Notes under the pieces: generated by a model
Databases searched by the model: none
What the model was told of the DNA's origin: nothing
What the model saw: the letters and a program-made list of their open reading frames with translations, nothing else
From: Rhodococcus pseudokoreensis
GTDB lineage: Bacteria; Actinomycetota; Actinomycetes; Mycobacteriales; Mycobacteriaceae
DNA: 64,000 bases
Direction: 5' to 3'
NCBI RefSeq assembly: GCF_017068395.1
Contig: NZ_CP070619.1
Location: 8,308,001 to 8,372,000 of the forward strand
Translations under genes and position numbers: made by a program
In this document: piece after piece, positions 19,199-27,351 of the stretch
How the letters are laid out: every line of letters begins with the position of its first letter
Position numbering within the stretch: the first letter of the stretch is position 1

Positions 19199-19228
19199 CG
19201 GGCACGGGTGGATGCATGCCCGTGCCCG
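19199..19228 (+). terminator. intercistronic hairpin
   Basis: A perfect 10-bp stem (CGGGCACGGG / CCCGTGCCCG) with a 10-base loop lies between the amidohydrolase and the VOC gene. It lacks a U-tract. It may attenuate or stabilise the upstream part of the transcript rather than end it fully. Confidence 0.5.
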
Positions 19229-19259
19229 ACCACCAACGACATCGATCCGGAGACATTCC

Positions 19260-20207
19260 TTGTCCGAACACACCGACGCGCTACGCGCGCACGCCGTCCT
19301 CCACTGCAATCTCAACACGACCGACATCACCGCCGGCGAGACGTTCTACAACACGGCGTTCGACCACACCACCAAGATGACGTCGCTCGGAAACGGCACC
19401 GACGTCACCGCCATGGGCCTCACCGAACCCGCCACGAGCGACACCCGTTTCCTGTGGGATGCCCGCGGCCCGCGATCCGCGCCTTCGTTCGAACTCGTCG
19501 AGTGGCAGCGTCCCGCCGTCATTCCCTCCTCGGGCGACAAGGTGCTGGGCTACCTCGCGGCAGGCTTCCGCACGCCGGCACTGGACGCGGTCGCGGCGCG
19601 ACTCGACAGCGCCGGCCGCGCAACCGAGAAGGTCGACGTCACCGTCCGGGGACACTCGCGCAGGGCAGTGAAAGGCATCGACGGCGAGGGCATCGGGTTC
19701 GAAGTAGTCGAGGTCGCTCCCAGTGCCGACGAGCCGCACACCACGTTGTTCTCACACCTGCGCGCCCGCTGCGCCGACCTGTCCGCAACGGTTGCCTGGT
19801 ACCGCGACATCGGCTTCGAGGTGGTGGCCGGGGAGACCCACGGCGACGCGGTCTCGCTGGTTCTGCCCGAGGATCCGACCTTCTCCCTCGAGTTCGAACA
19901 GGCCGATGTCGACGCCTCTCAGATCGCCGCGCACCGGAACCTTGCGGCGAACACGCACGGTCTGTACCGCATCGCACTCGCCGTCGACGACGTGTGGGCG
20001 TCCCGAAACGCGCTCGCCGACAAGTACGACGGGATCCCCGAACCCGCGCACATCTCGATGGAGGACATTCCGACCGGTGGATTCACCATCCTGTTCCTTC
20101 GCGATCCGGACGGCACCATGGTCGAGCTGGTCGAGCGACCCCGATCGGCGGTCCGCCGGCCCGCGGCACCTGACCAGACCTACGTGCCGCGCGTCTCGAC
20201 GATCTAG
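19260..20207 (+). CDS. two-domain VOC (glyoxalase/dioxygenase superfamily) protein
   Basis: A 315-aa protein made of two VOC modules. The second starts near residue 160 (LFSHLRARCADLSATVAWYRDIGFEV) and ends in DPDGTMVELVER. In that module the first ligand position is His and the last Glu, but the middle position appears to be Arg (YRIALAVDDV). Classical extradiol dioxygenase chemistry is therefore uncertain. TTG at 19260 is preferred because CCGGAGA lies 6 nt upstream. It might be a dioxygenase, isomerase or epimerase of a pathway intermediate. Confidence 0.75.
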   Translation: MSEHTDALRAHAVLHCNLNTTDITAGETFYNTAFDHTTKMTSLGNGTDVTAMGLTEPATSDTRFLWDARGPRSAPSFELVEWQRPAVIPSSGDKVLGYLAAGFRTPALDAVAARLDSAGRATEKVDVTVRGHSRRAVKGIDGEGIGFEVVEVAPSADEPHTTLFSHLRARCADLSATVAWYRDIGFEVVAGETHGDAVSLVLPEDPTFSLEFEQADVDASQIAAHRNLAANTHGLYRIALAVDDVWASRNALADKYDGIPEPAHISMEDIPTGGFTILFLRDPDGTMVELVERPRSAVRRPAAPDQTYVPRVSTI

Positions 20208-20239
20208 GACCACGATCCGCTCACCCCGCAGGAGCCCTG

Positions 20240-21841
20240 ATGACATCAGACGAAGACTTCGACCTCGCCGAGGCATTCCAGGCCTGGCCCTGGGTACTGA
20301 CTGCGTCGACGATCTGGGAATTGGTGGAACGGCGAGCCGCCACCACTCCGGATCGACGACTCCTGATCGCCGAGGACGGGACCGTACTCACCTGCCGAGA
20401 GTTCCGCGACAAGGCCGAACGAGTCGCGGCCGCACTCGCCGCGCTCGGAGTCGGACCCGGGAGTCGTGTGGCCTGGCAGCTGCCGACCCGGATCAGCACG
20501 GTCCTGGTCATGGTGGCACTGCGCCGACTCGGCGCACTGCAGGCCCCGATCATCCCGATCTACCGGGAACGTGAGGTCACCACCGCGGTGCAACTGGCAC
20601 AGGCCGACCTCCTGTTGGTGCCGGGCACGTGGAACGGCTTCGACCATTCCGCGATGGCAGCCGAGTTGAACGCGAGCGGGGCGATCGCGACACGCGTCGA
20701 GGTCATCGGCCAGGACGCACCCGAGAGCGACGACCTCACGACCCTGCCTCCGAATCCGGTCCAACCCGAGGCCGCACTCTGGATGTACTTCACCTCCGGT
20801 TCGACGGGGATGCCCAAAGGCGTCCGGCACTGCGACCGCAGTCTGCTCAGCGGCGCATTCGGTTTCGCGGCGCACGGCCGCCTGGGCGAACGCGAGGACG
20901 AAGTCGCGGCACTCGGGTTCCCGTTCGCGCACAGCGGAGGAATCTCGTTCACTGCCACCCTGCTGTCCGGCGGGTTCCCGGCTCTGCTGATCGAGGCGTT
21001 CGACGCCGCGGGCGCCGTGGAACTCTTCACCCGCCATCGGGTGACGGTCACCGGCGGCGCGACGCCGTTCTACCAGATGCTGCTCGCACACCAGCGCGCT
21101 CATCCGGGCACTCCGCTGTATCCGGACCTGCGCAAACTTGTCGGTGGCGGGGCACCGTGCTCGGCGAGTCTGTTCGAGGCGGCGCGAGACGAACTGGGCG
21201 TGGTCGTTGCGCACGACTACGGAATGACCGAGGTCCCCTTGATCGCGGTGGGCGATCCCCAGGACCCGGAGGATCTCCTCGCCGACACCGACGGTCACAT
21301 TCTCCCGGGAAATCGGGTGCGGGTGCGCGGCCTCGACGGGCAGTTGCTGACCGACGGATCGACCGGTGAACTCGAGGTGTCCGGACGCGCGCTGTGCCTC
21401 GGCTACACGGACGAGGCGGCGACTTCGGTGAACTTCACCGGAGACGGCTGGCTCCGCACCGGCGACACCGGGCGGGTCCGCGACGGGGACATCGTCGAGG
21501 TCGTCGGTCGCACCAAGGACATGATCATCCGCAAGGGCGAGAACGTGGCTCCCGCGGAAATCGAAGGGCTACTTGCCGGCCACCCCTCGGTGGCCGAGGT
21601 CGCGGTCATCGGGCTTCCGGACGAGGAGCGTGGCGAGCGGATCTGCGCGGTGGTCGCGCTGCGCGAAGGCGCGCCGGTAATCGACCTGCGGTCCCTGACG
21701 GAGTGGCTCAGCGAAGCCGGTCTGATTCGCCAGAAGCTGCCCGAGCAACTCGAGTTGGTCGACACCTTGCCGCGCACAGGCTTGGCGAAGGTCGCCAAAT
21801 TGACTCTGCGCGAGCGGTTCACCCAGCGGCAGCCCGCGTAG
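20240..21841 (+). CDS. acyl-CoA synthetase / AMP-dependent ligase
   Basis: A 533-aa ANL-superfamily enzyme that activates a carboxylic acid to its CoA thioester through an acyl-AMP. Visible motifs are the P-loop YFTSGSTGMPKGV near residue 180, DYGMTE, the hinge region GWLRTGDTGRVRDGD, and RTKDMIIRKGENV with the C-terminal lysine region RTGLAKVAK. AGGAG precedes the ATG. In this cluster it probably activates the acid released after Baeyer-Villiger oxidation and hydrolysis, feeding beta-oxidation. The substrate is not shown by sequence. Confidence 0.9.
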   Translation: MTSDEDFDLAEAFQAWPWVLTASTIWELVERRAATTPDRRLLIAEDGTVLTCREFRDKAERVAAALAALGVGPGSRVAWQLPTRISTVLVMVALRRLGALQAPIIPIYREREVTTAVQLAQADLLLVPGTWNGFDHSAMAAELNASGAIATRVEVIGQDAPESDDLTTLPPNPVQPEAALWMYFTSGSTGMPKGVRHCDRSLLSGAFGFAAHGRLGEREDEVAALGFPFAHSGGISFTATLLSGGFPALLIEAFDAAGAVELFTRHRVTVTGGATPFYQMLLAHQRAHPGTPLYPDLRKLVGGGAPCSASLFEAARDELGVVVAHDYGMTEVPLIAVGDPQDPEDLLADTDGHILPGNRVRVRGLDGQLLTDGSTGELEVSGRALCLGYTDEAATSVNFTGDGWLRTGDTGRVRDGDIVEVVGRTKDMIIRKGENVAPAEIEGLLAGHPSVAEVAVIGLPDEERGERICAVVALREGAPVIDLRSLTEWLSEAGLIRQKLPEQLELVDTLPRTGLAKVAKLTLRERFTQRQPA

Positions 21842-21845
21842 CTCC

Positions 21846-21863
21846 CGGCCGTCGACACGGCCG
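21846..21863 (+). other. small intercistronic hairpin
   Basis: A 7-bp stem (CGGCCGT / ACGGCCG) with a CGAC loop lies 5 bases after the ligase stop. It is too weak to call a terminator alone. Confidence 0.35.
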
Positions 21864-21906
21864 TGCACGACATTTCAGCTGAACAATTCGACCGCAGGAG
21901 AAGACC

Positions 21907-22737
21907 ATGACGACCACAACAAGCGCTGAACCCGTCATCGAACAGGATTACAGCGAGGTCCCCGACTACGCGGCGATGTCGAGACTCGACGGACAGCGTT
22001 TCGTCGTACTCGGCGGCGGCGTGGGCATCGGCCGGCAGACCTGCCATGCCCTCGCCGGTGTCGGCGCCAAGGTGCTGCTCGTCGACGTCGACCAGGCGCG
22101 GGCGGACCAGGTCGCCGCGGAGATCGACGGGATACCTCTCGTCGGCGACGTCACCCGGCGGGACGAGGTCGAGCGAATCTTCGACGTCGCCGTCGACGAG
22201 ATGGGAGGGGTGGACGGTGTAGTCGACATCGTCGGGATGGGTCGCTGGACCTCGTTGCTCGACGCAGATGACGAGCATTGGGACTTCCACCACGACATCG
22301 TGCTCCGGCACGCGTACTACGTGATCCAGAGCGCGGCGCCCTTGATGGCCCGGAACGGCGGCGGACCGCTCGTGTTCGTGTCGTCGGTGTCCGGCATCTC
22401 GAGCGCGCCCGGACACGTCGGATACGGTGTCGCGAAGGCCGGCCTGATGTCGCTGATCCGCACCGCGGCTGTCGAGCTGGGGCCCGAGGGAATTCGGGTC
22501 AATTCGATCGCCCCGGGTCTCGTCTGGACACCGCGAATCGCCGCAATGCTCGGTGAGGAGCTGGGGGAGCGGAACGGCAACAACACCCCCCTGCGCCGCA
22601 GGGCGTACCCCGAGGACATCGCGTCGGCGCTGCTGTTCCTGGCCACCCCGCTGTCCGGCTACATCACAGGCCAGAACATCACAGTGGACGGCGGGTTGAA
22701 CGTCACCTTCCCGTACGAGACGCCCAGCCCGAGCTGA
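21907..22737 (+). CDS. SDR family oxidoreductase
   Basis: A 276-aa short-chain dehydrogenase/reductase. The cofactor loop is the variant GGGVGIGRQ, with a D-V-D following beta-2 that suggests NAD(H). Catalytic Ser is in FVSSVSG, Tyr/Lys in YGVAKAG, and the C-terminus has the TVDGGLNV tail. It is preceded by GCAGGAG 6-7 nt before the ATG. In a ketone pathway it would oxidise a secondary alcohol to the ketone substrate of the monooxygenases. That assignment is inference. Confidence 0.88.
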   Translation: MTTTTSAEPVIEQDYSEVPDYAAMSRLDGQRFVVLGGGVGIGRQTCHALAGVGAKVLLVDVDQARADQVAAEIDGIPLVGDVTRRDEVERIFDVAVDEMGGVDGVVDIVGMGRWTSLLDADDEHWDFHHDIVLRHAYYVIQSAAPLMARNGGGPLVFVSSVSGISSAPGHVGYGVAKAGLMSLIRTAAVELGPEGIRVNSIAPGLVWTPRIAAMLGEELGERNGNNTPLRRRAYPEDIASALLFLATPLSGYITGQNITVDGGLNVTFPYETPSPS

Positions 22738-22807
22738 CCATCGGCGCACCTGCCGGAGATTCACCCTTCGCAGCCGACAATCACGCGAGAACACGAACGG
22801 AGACGAG

Positions 22808-23773
22808 ATGGCGAGCACGGAATCGGGCTACCTGGCAGAGCTGTACTCCAGCTGGACGGAACGCGCCGCCGCACAGCCGGACATGAGCCTCGCCGCCAAC
22901 CGGGAAATGCTCGAAGAGTGGCACCGTGCGACGGTCGAGCCGACCGGCGTGCGATACGAGGAGATCGATGCCGACGGCGTGCCCTCGATGTGGTGCGTAC
23001 CGAGCGGCGGTGCGATGGACCGGGCGGTGCTCTACCTGCACGGCGGTGGGTTCCTGTTCTGGTCCCGGCATTCGCACCGCAAGCTGGCCGGGCACCTGGC
23101 AAAGGCGGTCGGCGCCCCGGTGCTCGTGCCCGACTATCGACGGGCGCCCAAGCATCCGGTTCCCGCGCAGTTGGAGGACGCCGTCACCGTATACCGCTGG
23201 CTGCGGCAGCAGGGTATCGACGCGCAGCACATCGCCACCGCCGGGGATTCGGCAGGTGGAAACCTCTGCATTGCAGTAGCTCTCGAGCAGATAGCGGACG
23301 GTGACGCCCCGCCTGCCGCCATCATGCCGATATCTCCGTGGCTGGACATGGAACTCGGGAGCGCGAGCCTCGACACCAACGCCGAACACGACCTGACGGT
23401 GAACCGGGCGATGCTGGAGACGATCCGCCGTCTGGCTGTGCCCGACGACGCGATATCGAATCCGTCGATCAACCTGCTGTACGCGGATCCGACGGGACTG
23501 CCACCGATTCTCATCCACGTCAGCTCCCACGAAGCTCTGCTCGACGACTCGATTCGCTTCGCCGCGAAAGCACGTTCCGCCGGGGTCGACGTGACCGTCG
23601 AGACCGAACCGGGTATGCAGCACATCTATCCATGCCTCGCGGGCCGGGCGCCCGAAGCAGATCGGGCGATCGAGCGAATGGGCTCGTGGGTCCGACCATT
23701 GCTCGGCCTGACGATGCCGCCGCATGCCGGCGAACAGAACGAACCGCTCACTCACTCGACGTGGGCGTCTTGA
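22808..23773 (+). CDS. alpha/beta hydrolase, hormone-sensitive lipase (HSL) family esterase
   Basis: A 321-aa esterase. The HSL oxyanion motif HGGGF (YLHGGGFLFWSR) is near residue 75, the nucleophile elbow GDSAGGN near 150, the Asp region SSHEALLDD and the catalytic His in MQHIYP. It could hydrolyse the ester or lactone formed by the Baeyer-Villiger enzymes upstream. A GGAGACGAG sequence precedes the ATG. Confidence 0.88.
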   Translation: MASTESGYLAELYSSWTERAAAQPDMSLAANREMLEEWHRATVEPTGVRYEEIDADGVPSMWCVPSGGAMDRAVLYLHGGGFLFWSRHSHRKLAGHLAKAVGAPVLVPDYRRAPKHPVPAQLEDAVTVYRWLRQQGIDAQHIATAGDSAGGNLCIAVALEQIADGDAPPAAIMPISPWLDMELGSASLDTNAEHDLTVNRAMLETIRRLAVPDDAISNPSINLLYADPTGLPPILIHVSSHEALLDDSIRFAAKARSAGVDVTVETEPGMQHIYPCLAGRAPEADRAIERMGSWVRPLLGLTMPPHAGEQNEPLTHSTWAS

Positions 23774-23789
23774 TGAAAGGGAAGACACC

Positions 23790-24188
23790 ATGACCGACAC
23801 GATTTCGCAGACCGAGCAGACCCGCACAGTGGTGGCAGGGCTCTACGCCGCCGGCTCCGCAGGGGACGTCGAAGGTCTGCTCGAAAGCCTCGCCGAGGAC
23901 GTCGTCGTCCACGAGCCCGCCTACCTCCCCTGGGGTGGGACGTATACGGGGCACGAGCAGTTCCTCGGACTCTTCGGCACCCTCGTGCAGAAGATCGACC
24001 TCACCAAGATCGTGATCGAGGGCATGGTGGCCGAGGGCGAGAAGTGCTTCGTCACGTTCCATGCGCCGGAGGTGGCGTCGGGTCAGGACGTCTACATCGC
24101 CGAACAGTCGACTGTGCGCGACGGCAAGGTTGTGGAATTGACCATCTTCTATGGCGAGCAGACCTTCACCAGCGCCCAGGACAGCTGA
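23790..24188 (+). CDS. SnoaL/NTF2-like protein
   Basis: A 132-aa cone-fold protein (VAGLYAAGSAGDVEGLLESLAEDV start, V-V-E-L-T-I-F-Y-G-E end). Members are small isomerases, hydratases or ligand binders. ATG at 23790 follows GGGAAGAC. It lies 16 bases after the esterase and is probably in the same operon. Its function cannot be told from sequence. Confidence 0.78.
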   Translation: MTDTISQTEQTRTVVAGLYAAGSAGDVEGLLESLAEDVVVHEPAYLPWGGTYTGHEQFLGLFGTLVQKIDLTKIVIEGMVAEGEKCFVTFHAPEVASGQDVYIAEQSTVRDGKVVELTIFYGEQTFTSAQDS

Positions 24189-24230
24189 GCCGGGCATGCT
24201 GCCCTCGACCACGTTCGGAGGAGATCCACA

Positions 24231-25205
24231 ATGGCGTTGACCCTGTCGTGCGGCCTGGCAACATCACTCGACAGCCACGAACACGCGCGAATCGCCGAAG
24301 AACTCGGTTACGACACGGCGTGGATGTTCGATACGGCGCCGGTGTGCGCGGATGTGTGGATGCAACTCGGCCGAGCGGCCGATCGCACCGATCGCATCAG
24401 ACTCGCGACCGGCGTATTGGCTCCGGCATTGCGTCACCCGATCACCACCGCCAATGCGATATCGACACTCGTCTCGATCGCAGGCCGCGACCGTGTGGCG
24501 GTCGGCGTGGGAAGCGGGTTCAGCGGCGCAATCGTCACTGGTCAGCGGCCGTCGAAATGGAGCTATGTCGCGGCGTACATCGAGACCGTCCGTGCGTTGT
24601 TGCGCGGCGAGACCGTCCCGTGGGAAGGCAGCAGCGTCAAACTGCTGCACGGACCGCTCACCGGCCCGGACCGGCCGATCGACGTCCCCTTTCTCGTAGC
24701 GGCCGACGGACCGAAGGGGATGGCGGTTGCCCGGGAACTCGCAGACGGCGCGATCGGAGCCTTCGCACCACACCGTGGTTGGGACTGGAGCATGGTCATG
24801 GCGCAAGGCACCGTTCTCGACGAGGGGGAGGACCCGGGCTCGCAACGGGTTCTCGACGCCGGGGGACCGGGCGCCGCGATCATGCTGCACTACGCCGTCG
24901 AATTCAACGGCGTAAACCAGCTTCCCTTCGATGCGACGGACTGGGCGAACGCGTACTCCGACGTTCCCGCCGATACCCGTCACCTGGTGCTGCACGAGGG
25001 ACACGGTGTATTCGTATCGGCCGTCGACCGCCCGTTCATCGACGGCGACATCCTCGTCAAGAGCGGAATGGCGCTCTCCGCCGGTGCATGGCGGGACAAG
25101 GTCGACGCGCTCGAGGCGGGCGGAGCGACCGAGGTCACCTACACACCCTCCGGGCCGGACGTCCCGCACGAGCTGGAGGCGTTCATGAAGGCGGTCACAA
25201 CGTGA
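24231..25205 (+). CDS. LLM-class (luciferase-like) flavin-dependent oxidoreductase
   Basis: A 324-aa TIM-barrel oxidoreductase using FMN or F420. It has the bacterial-luciferase opening (G-L-A-T-S-L-D-S-H-E-H-A-R-I-A-E-E-L-G-Y), RIRLATGVLAPALRHP and VAVGVGSGFSG. F420-dependent reductases and FMNH2 monooxygenases share this pattern. GGAGGAG lies upstream of the ATG. It precedes the disrupted SMP-30 gene by 42 bases. Confidence 0.82.
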   Translation: MALTLSCGLATSLDSHEHARIAEELGYDTAWMFDTAPVCADVWMQLGRAADRTDRIRLATGVLAPALRHPITTANAISTLVSIAGRDRVAVGVGSGFSGAIVTGQRPSKWSYVAAYIETVRALLRGETVPWEGSSVKLLHGPLTGPDRPIDVPFLVAADGPKGMAVARELADGAIGAFAPHRGWDWSMVMAQGTVLDEGEDPGSQRVLDAGGPGAAIMLHYAVEFNGVNQLPFDATDWANAYSDVPADTRHLVLHEGHGVFVSAVDRPFIDGDILVKSGMALSAGAWRDKVDALEAGGATEVTYTPSGPDVPHELEAFMKAVTT

Positions 25206-25247
25206 GCGACCGACCCGACACTCATCATCGACAACCAGGAGAGAACG

Positions 25248-25358
25248 ATGAAACAACATGGTCTGAACGTGTTTTCGTCCGGGCATCAGTTCCTCGAGAC
25301 ACCTCGATGGCATGACGGCCAACTCTGGGCCAGCGACTTCTTCGCCAAGAAGGTTCTA
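25248..25358 (+). pseudogene. SMP-30/gluconolactonase-family gene, 5' fragment (split by IS630 element)
   Basis: The first 37 codons of a calcium/zinc-dependent lactonase of the six-bladed propeller type. AGGAGAG precedes the ATG, and the fragment carries the metal-ligand glutamate region FLETPRWHDGQLWASDF. It ends at the TA target of the insertion, and the element adds a stop (TAA) a few codons later. Joining codon 37 to position 26539 restores the frame KKVLRFHPDG, giving about 295 aa, the normal family length. The original role was probably hydrolysis of a lactone in this cluster. Confidence 0.9.
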
Positions 25359-25380
25359 AAGATGTTTCGGTAATAGGGTG
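25359..25380. repeat. IS630 left terminal inverted repeat
   Basis: 22 bases, matching the right end with a single mismatch at the seventh base (T here, G in the other). The preceding TA at 25357-25358 is one copy of the target duplication. Confidence 0.92.
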
Positions 25381-25388
25381 AGCACTGA

Positions 25389-26470
25389 TCATAAGGAAAG
25401 GCCGGTGTGGTCGAGGAAGCCGTGGCACAGGTCGTAGTTCGAGCCGATCCGGGTCAGGCCGGCCTCGGTCGCGATGCGGACCTCGTCGAGGATGTCGGGG
25501 CAAAGGTTGGCGAGTTCGGTGGATTTCATGTTGCCCCAGACTTGTTCGATGGGGTTGAGCTCAGGCGCATACGCAGGGAGGCGTTCGACGTGGAGCCAGT
25601 CGCGTTGGGTGGCCAGCCACGCGGTCATCGCCTTGGATCGGTGGGCCATGAGCCCGTCCCAGATCAGGATGACCTTCTCGCCGGCGAAGTGGGTGCGTAG
25701 CTCGGTGAGGAATTCGATGAGCTTGTCGGTGTTGTAGGCGCCGTCGGTCATGGAGAACACGAACGCGCTGCGGCTGCGGTCAGGGCGATAGGCCAGGACC
25801 CCGGCCATGGACATCCGTTTCCAGGAGAATCGGTGATGCAGAACCGGTGTCATACCTTTGGGCGCCCAGGTTGCACGGACCACCGGGAGTAGCGACACAC
25901 CACTTTCGTCCTGGAAGCAGATCCATGCACCTCGGCGCCGCGCTATTTTTTTATCCGCGGCCACTCGTTCTCGCGCCAGGCGACGATGGCGTCCTCGTCG
26001 CGTTCGACTGCCCGACGTGCGGGCCGCTGTCGGCTCCACCCGAGCCGGGTCCGCAGGATCGTCCACGTCTGGGTGGGTCCGTAGGTCACGCCGGTGAGCC
26101 GCTCGATGACGATCGCGACCCGGCCCAGGGTCCACACCCCGGTCGCGAAGCCATGCGCTTGCGGTCCTTTGAGCAGTTCCTCTCGGATCGCCTCGATCTG
26201 GGCGTCATCGAGCCGGGGCCGGCGCCCCGCGCGACCGGCACCTTCCAACGACTCACTGCCTCCTTCGGTCCACTGTCGATGCCAGCGTGAGGCGGTCTGC
26301 TGGGAGACTTCCAACTCGACCGCGACATCGATCTGCCGCCGACCTGCGGCGAACATCTCCGCCGCCCGCATCCGCCTGTCACGCAACGCACCGAGATCAC
26401 GGCGAGTACCGCGCTGCTTGACTTTCCGGGCGTCGGGCTCCTCGCCGGAACCGGTTTCCTTACCTGCCAT
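25389..26470 (-). CDS. IS630 transposase, OrfA-OrfB by -1 frameshift
   Basis: OrfA (25943-26470, 175 aa) has a helix-turn-helix (DVAVELEVSQQTASRWHRQW) and a second winged HTH. OrfB, in the -1 frame down to 25389, carries the DDE catalytic domain: first Asp in CFQDESGVS, second in ILIWDGLMAH, and Glu in LPAYAPELNPIEQVW. A 0-frame A AAA AAA heptamer just before the OrfA stop would let about 361 aa be made as one protein. An independent OrfB start lies inside the overlap but gives a nonsense N-terminus. All three catalytic residues are present. Confidence 0.9.
25946..25952 (-). other. programmed -1 ribosomal frameshift site (A AAA AAA)
   Basis: Seven A residues on the coding strand form the X XXY YYZ heptamer in the OrfA frame, immediately before its TAG stop. 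Slipping one base back enters the OrfB frame. Confidence 0.75.
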
Positions 26471-26514
26471 TCATCAATGATCCAGCAGCACAGTGGGAAT
26501 CCCGTGCAATGACA

Positions 26515-26536
26515 CACCCTATTACCGAACCATCTT
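26515..26536. repeat. IS630 right terminal inverted repeat
   Basis: The inverted partner of 25359-25380 with one mismatch, followed by the second TA copy at 26537-26538. Confidence 0.92.
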
Positions 26537-27315
26537 TAAGATTTCACCCCGACGGTTCCGCAGACACCGTTGCCGAGCTCTCCGGCGCCCCCTCGGGCCT
26601 CGGATTCCTCGGCGACGGATCCGTCCTGGTCGTCTCCCAAGCGGACGCCAAGGTCCTCCGCATCGATACTTCCGGCTCCACAGCGGAGTACGCCGATTTC
26701 AGCGACATCGCCGGCGGACTGGGTAACGACATGTTGGTGACCGAAACCGGGCATGCCTACGTGGGAAACTTCGGATTCGCAGTCCTGCAGGAGGCCCCGA
26801 AGCCGACCAACCTCGCGCACATCGACGCCGCGGGCAAGGTCACCCGTGTCGAGGGAGACGTCACGTTCCCCAACGGTGCGGCACTGACCCCTGACGGATC
26901 GCTCCTTCTGGCCGAAACCTTCGCTCACCGCATCAGTGCGTTCGACATCAACGGTGACGGATCGCTGACCAACCATCGAGTCTGGGCACAACTCCCGGAC
27001 ACCTACCATCCCGACGGCATCGCCTTCGACGCCGCGGGCGGTGTGTGGTTCGGCAACGCCATGACCTCCGACGACGACAGTGGCTTTTACCGAGTTGTCG
27101 AAGGCGGTGAAATCACCGACAAGATCCCGGTGGACGGCGCCTGGGCCGTTGCCTGCGCATTCGGCGGGCCGGATCTGGAGACCCTCTACCTCACCTGCAA
27201 TGCCACGAGCCTGCAGGACTTCCAGGAGGGCCGCTCCGCCGGCTACATCGCCACCGCGACCGTCGGCCGGTCCGGGGCACGAGTCGACGGAGCGGCCCGG
27301 GAGTCCGTGGCGTAG
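26537..27315 (+). pseudogene. SMP-30/gluconolactonase-family gene, 3' fragment
   Basis: The remaining 258 codons of the lactonase, including PNGAALTPDG, HPDGIAFDAAGGVWFGNA and the C-terminal propeller blades. An ATG at 26509 inside the right end of the insertion sequence is in frame, so a chimeric 268-aa protein could in principle be made. It would lack the first blade and its metal-ligand glutamate, and no good ribosome binding site precedes it. It is most likely inactive. Confidence 0.85.
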
Positions 27316-27351
27316 CCGCCGAACAGTCGAACGGAGAAGGGAGACACACCA

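Larger units (their letters stand above)
25359..26536 (-). mobile_element. IS630-family insertion sequence, 1178 bp
   Basis: A complete element. Its ends are 22-bp inverted repeats differing at one base (AAGATG, then TTCGGTAATAGGGTG), flanked by a duplicated TA, the hallmark IS630 target. It holds one transposase in two frames joined by a slippery run. Both ends and the target duplication are intact, and only one base differs between the repeats, so the insertion looks recent. Confidence 0.95.

Noticed and set aside
17961..19271. 436-aa open frame antisense to the amidohydrolase
   Set aside because: No motifs and no proper start; the sense frame has a complete amidohydrolase with a coupled GTG start.
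20246..21298. 350-aa antisense frame over the CoA ligase
   Set aside because: Shadow frame without recognisable domain.
26509..27315. Intact 268-aa SMP-30 gene
   Set aside because: Its start lies inside the insertion-sequence repeat; the true start is at 25248 on the other side of the element.
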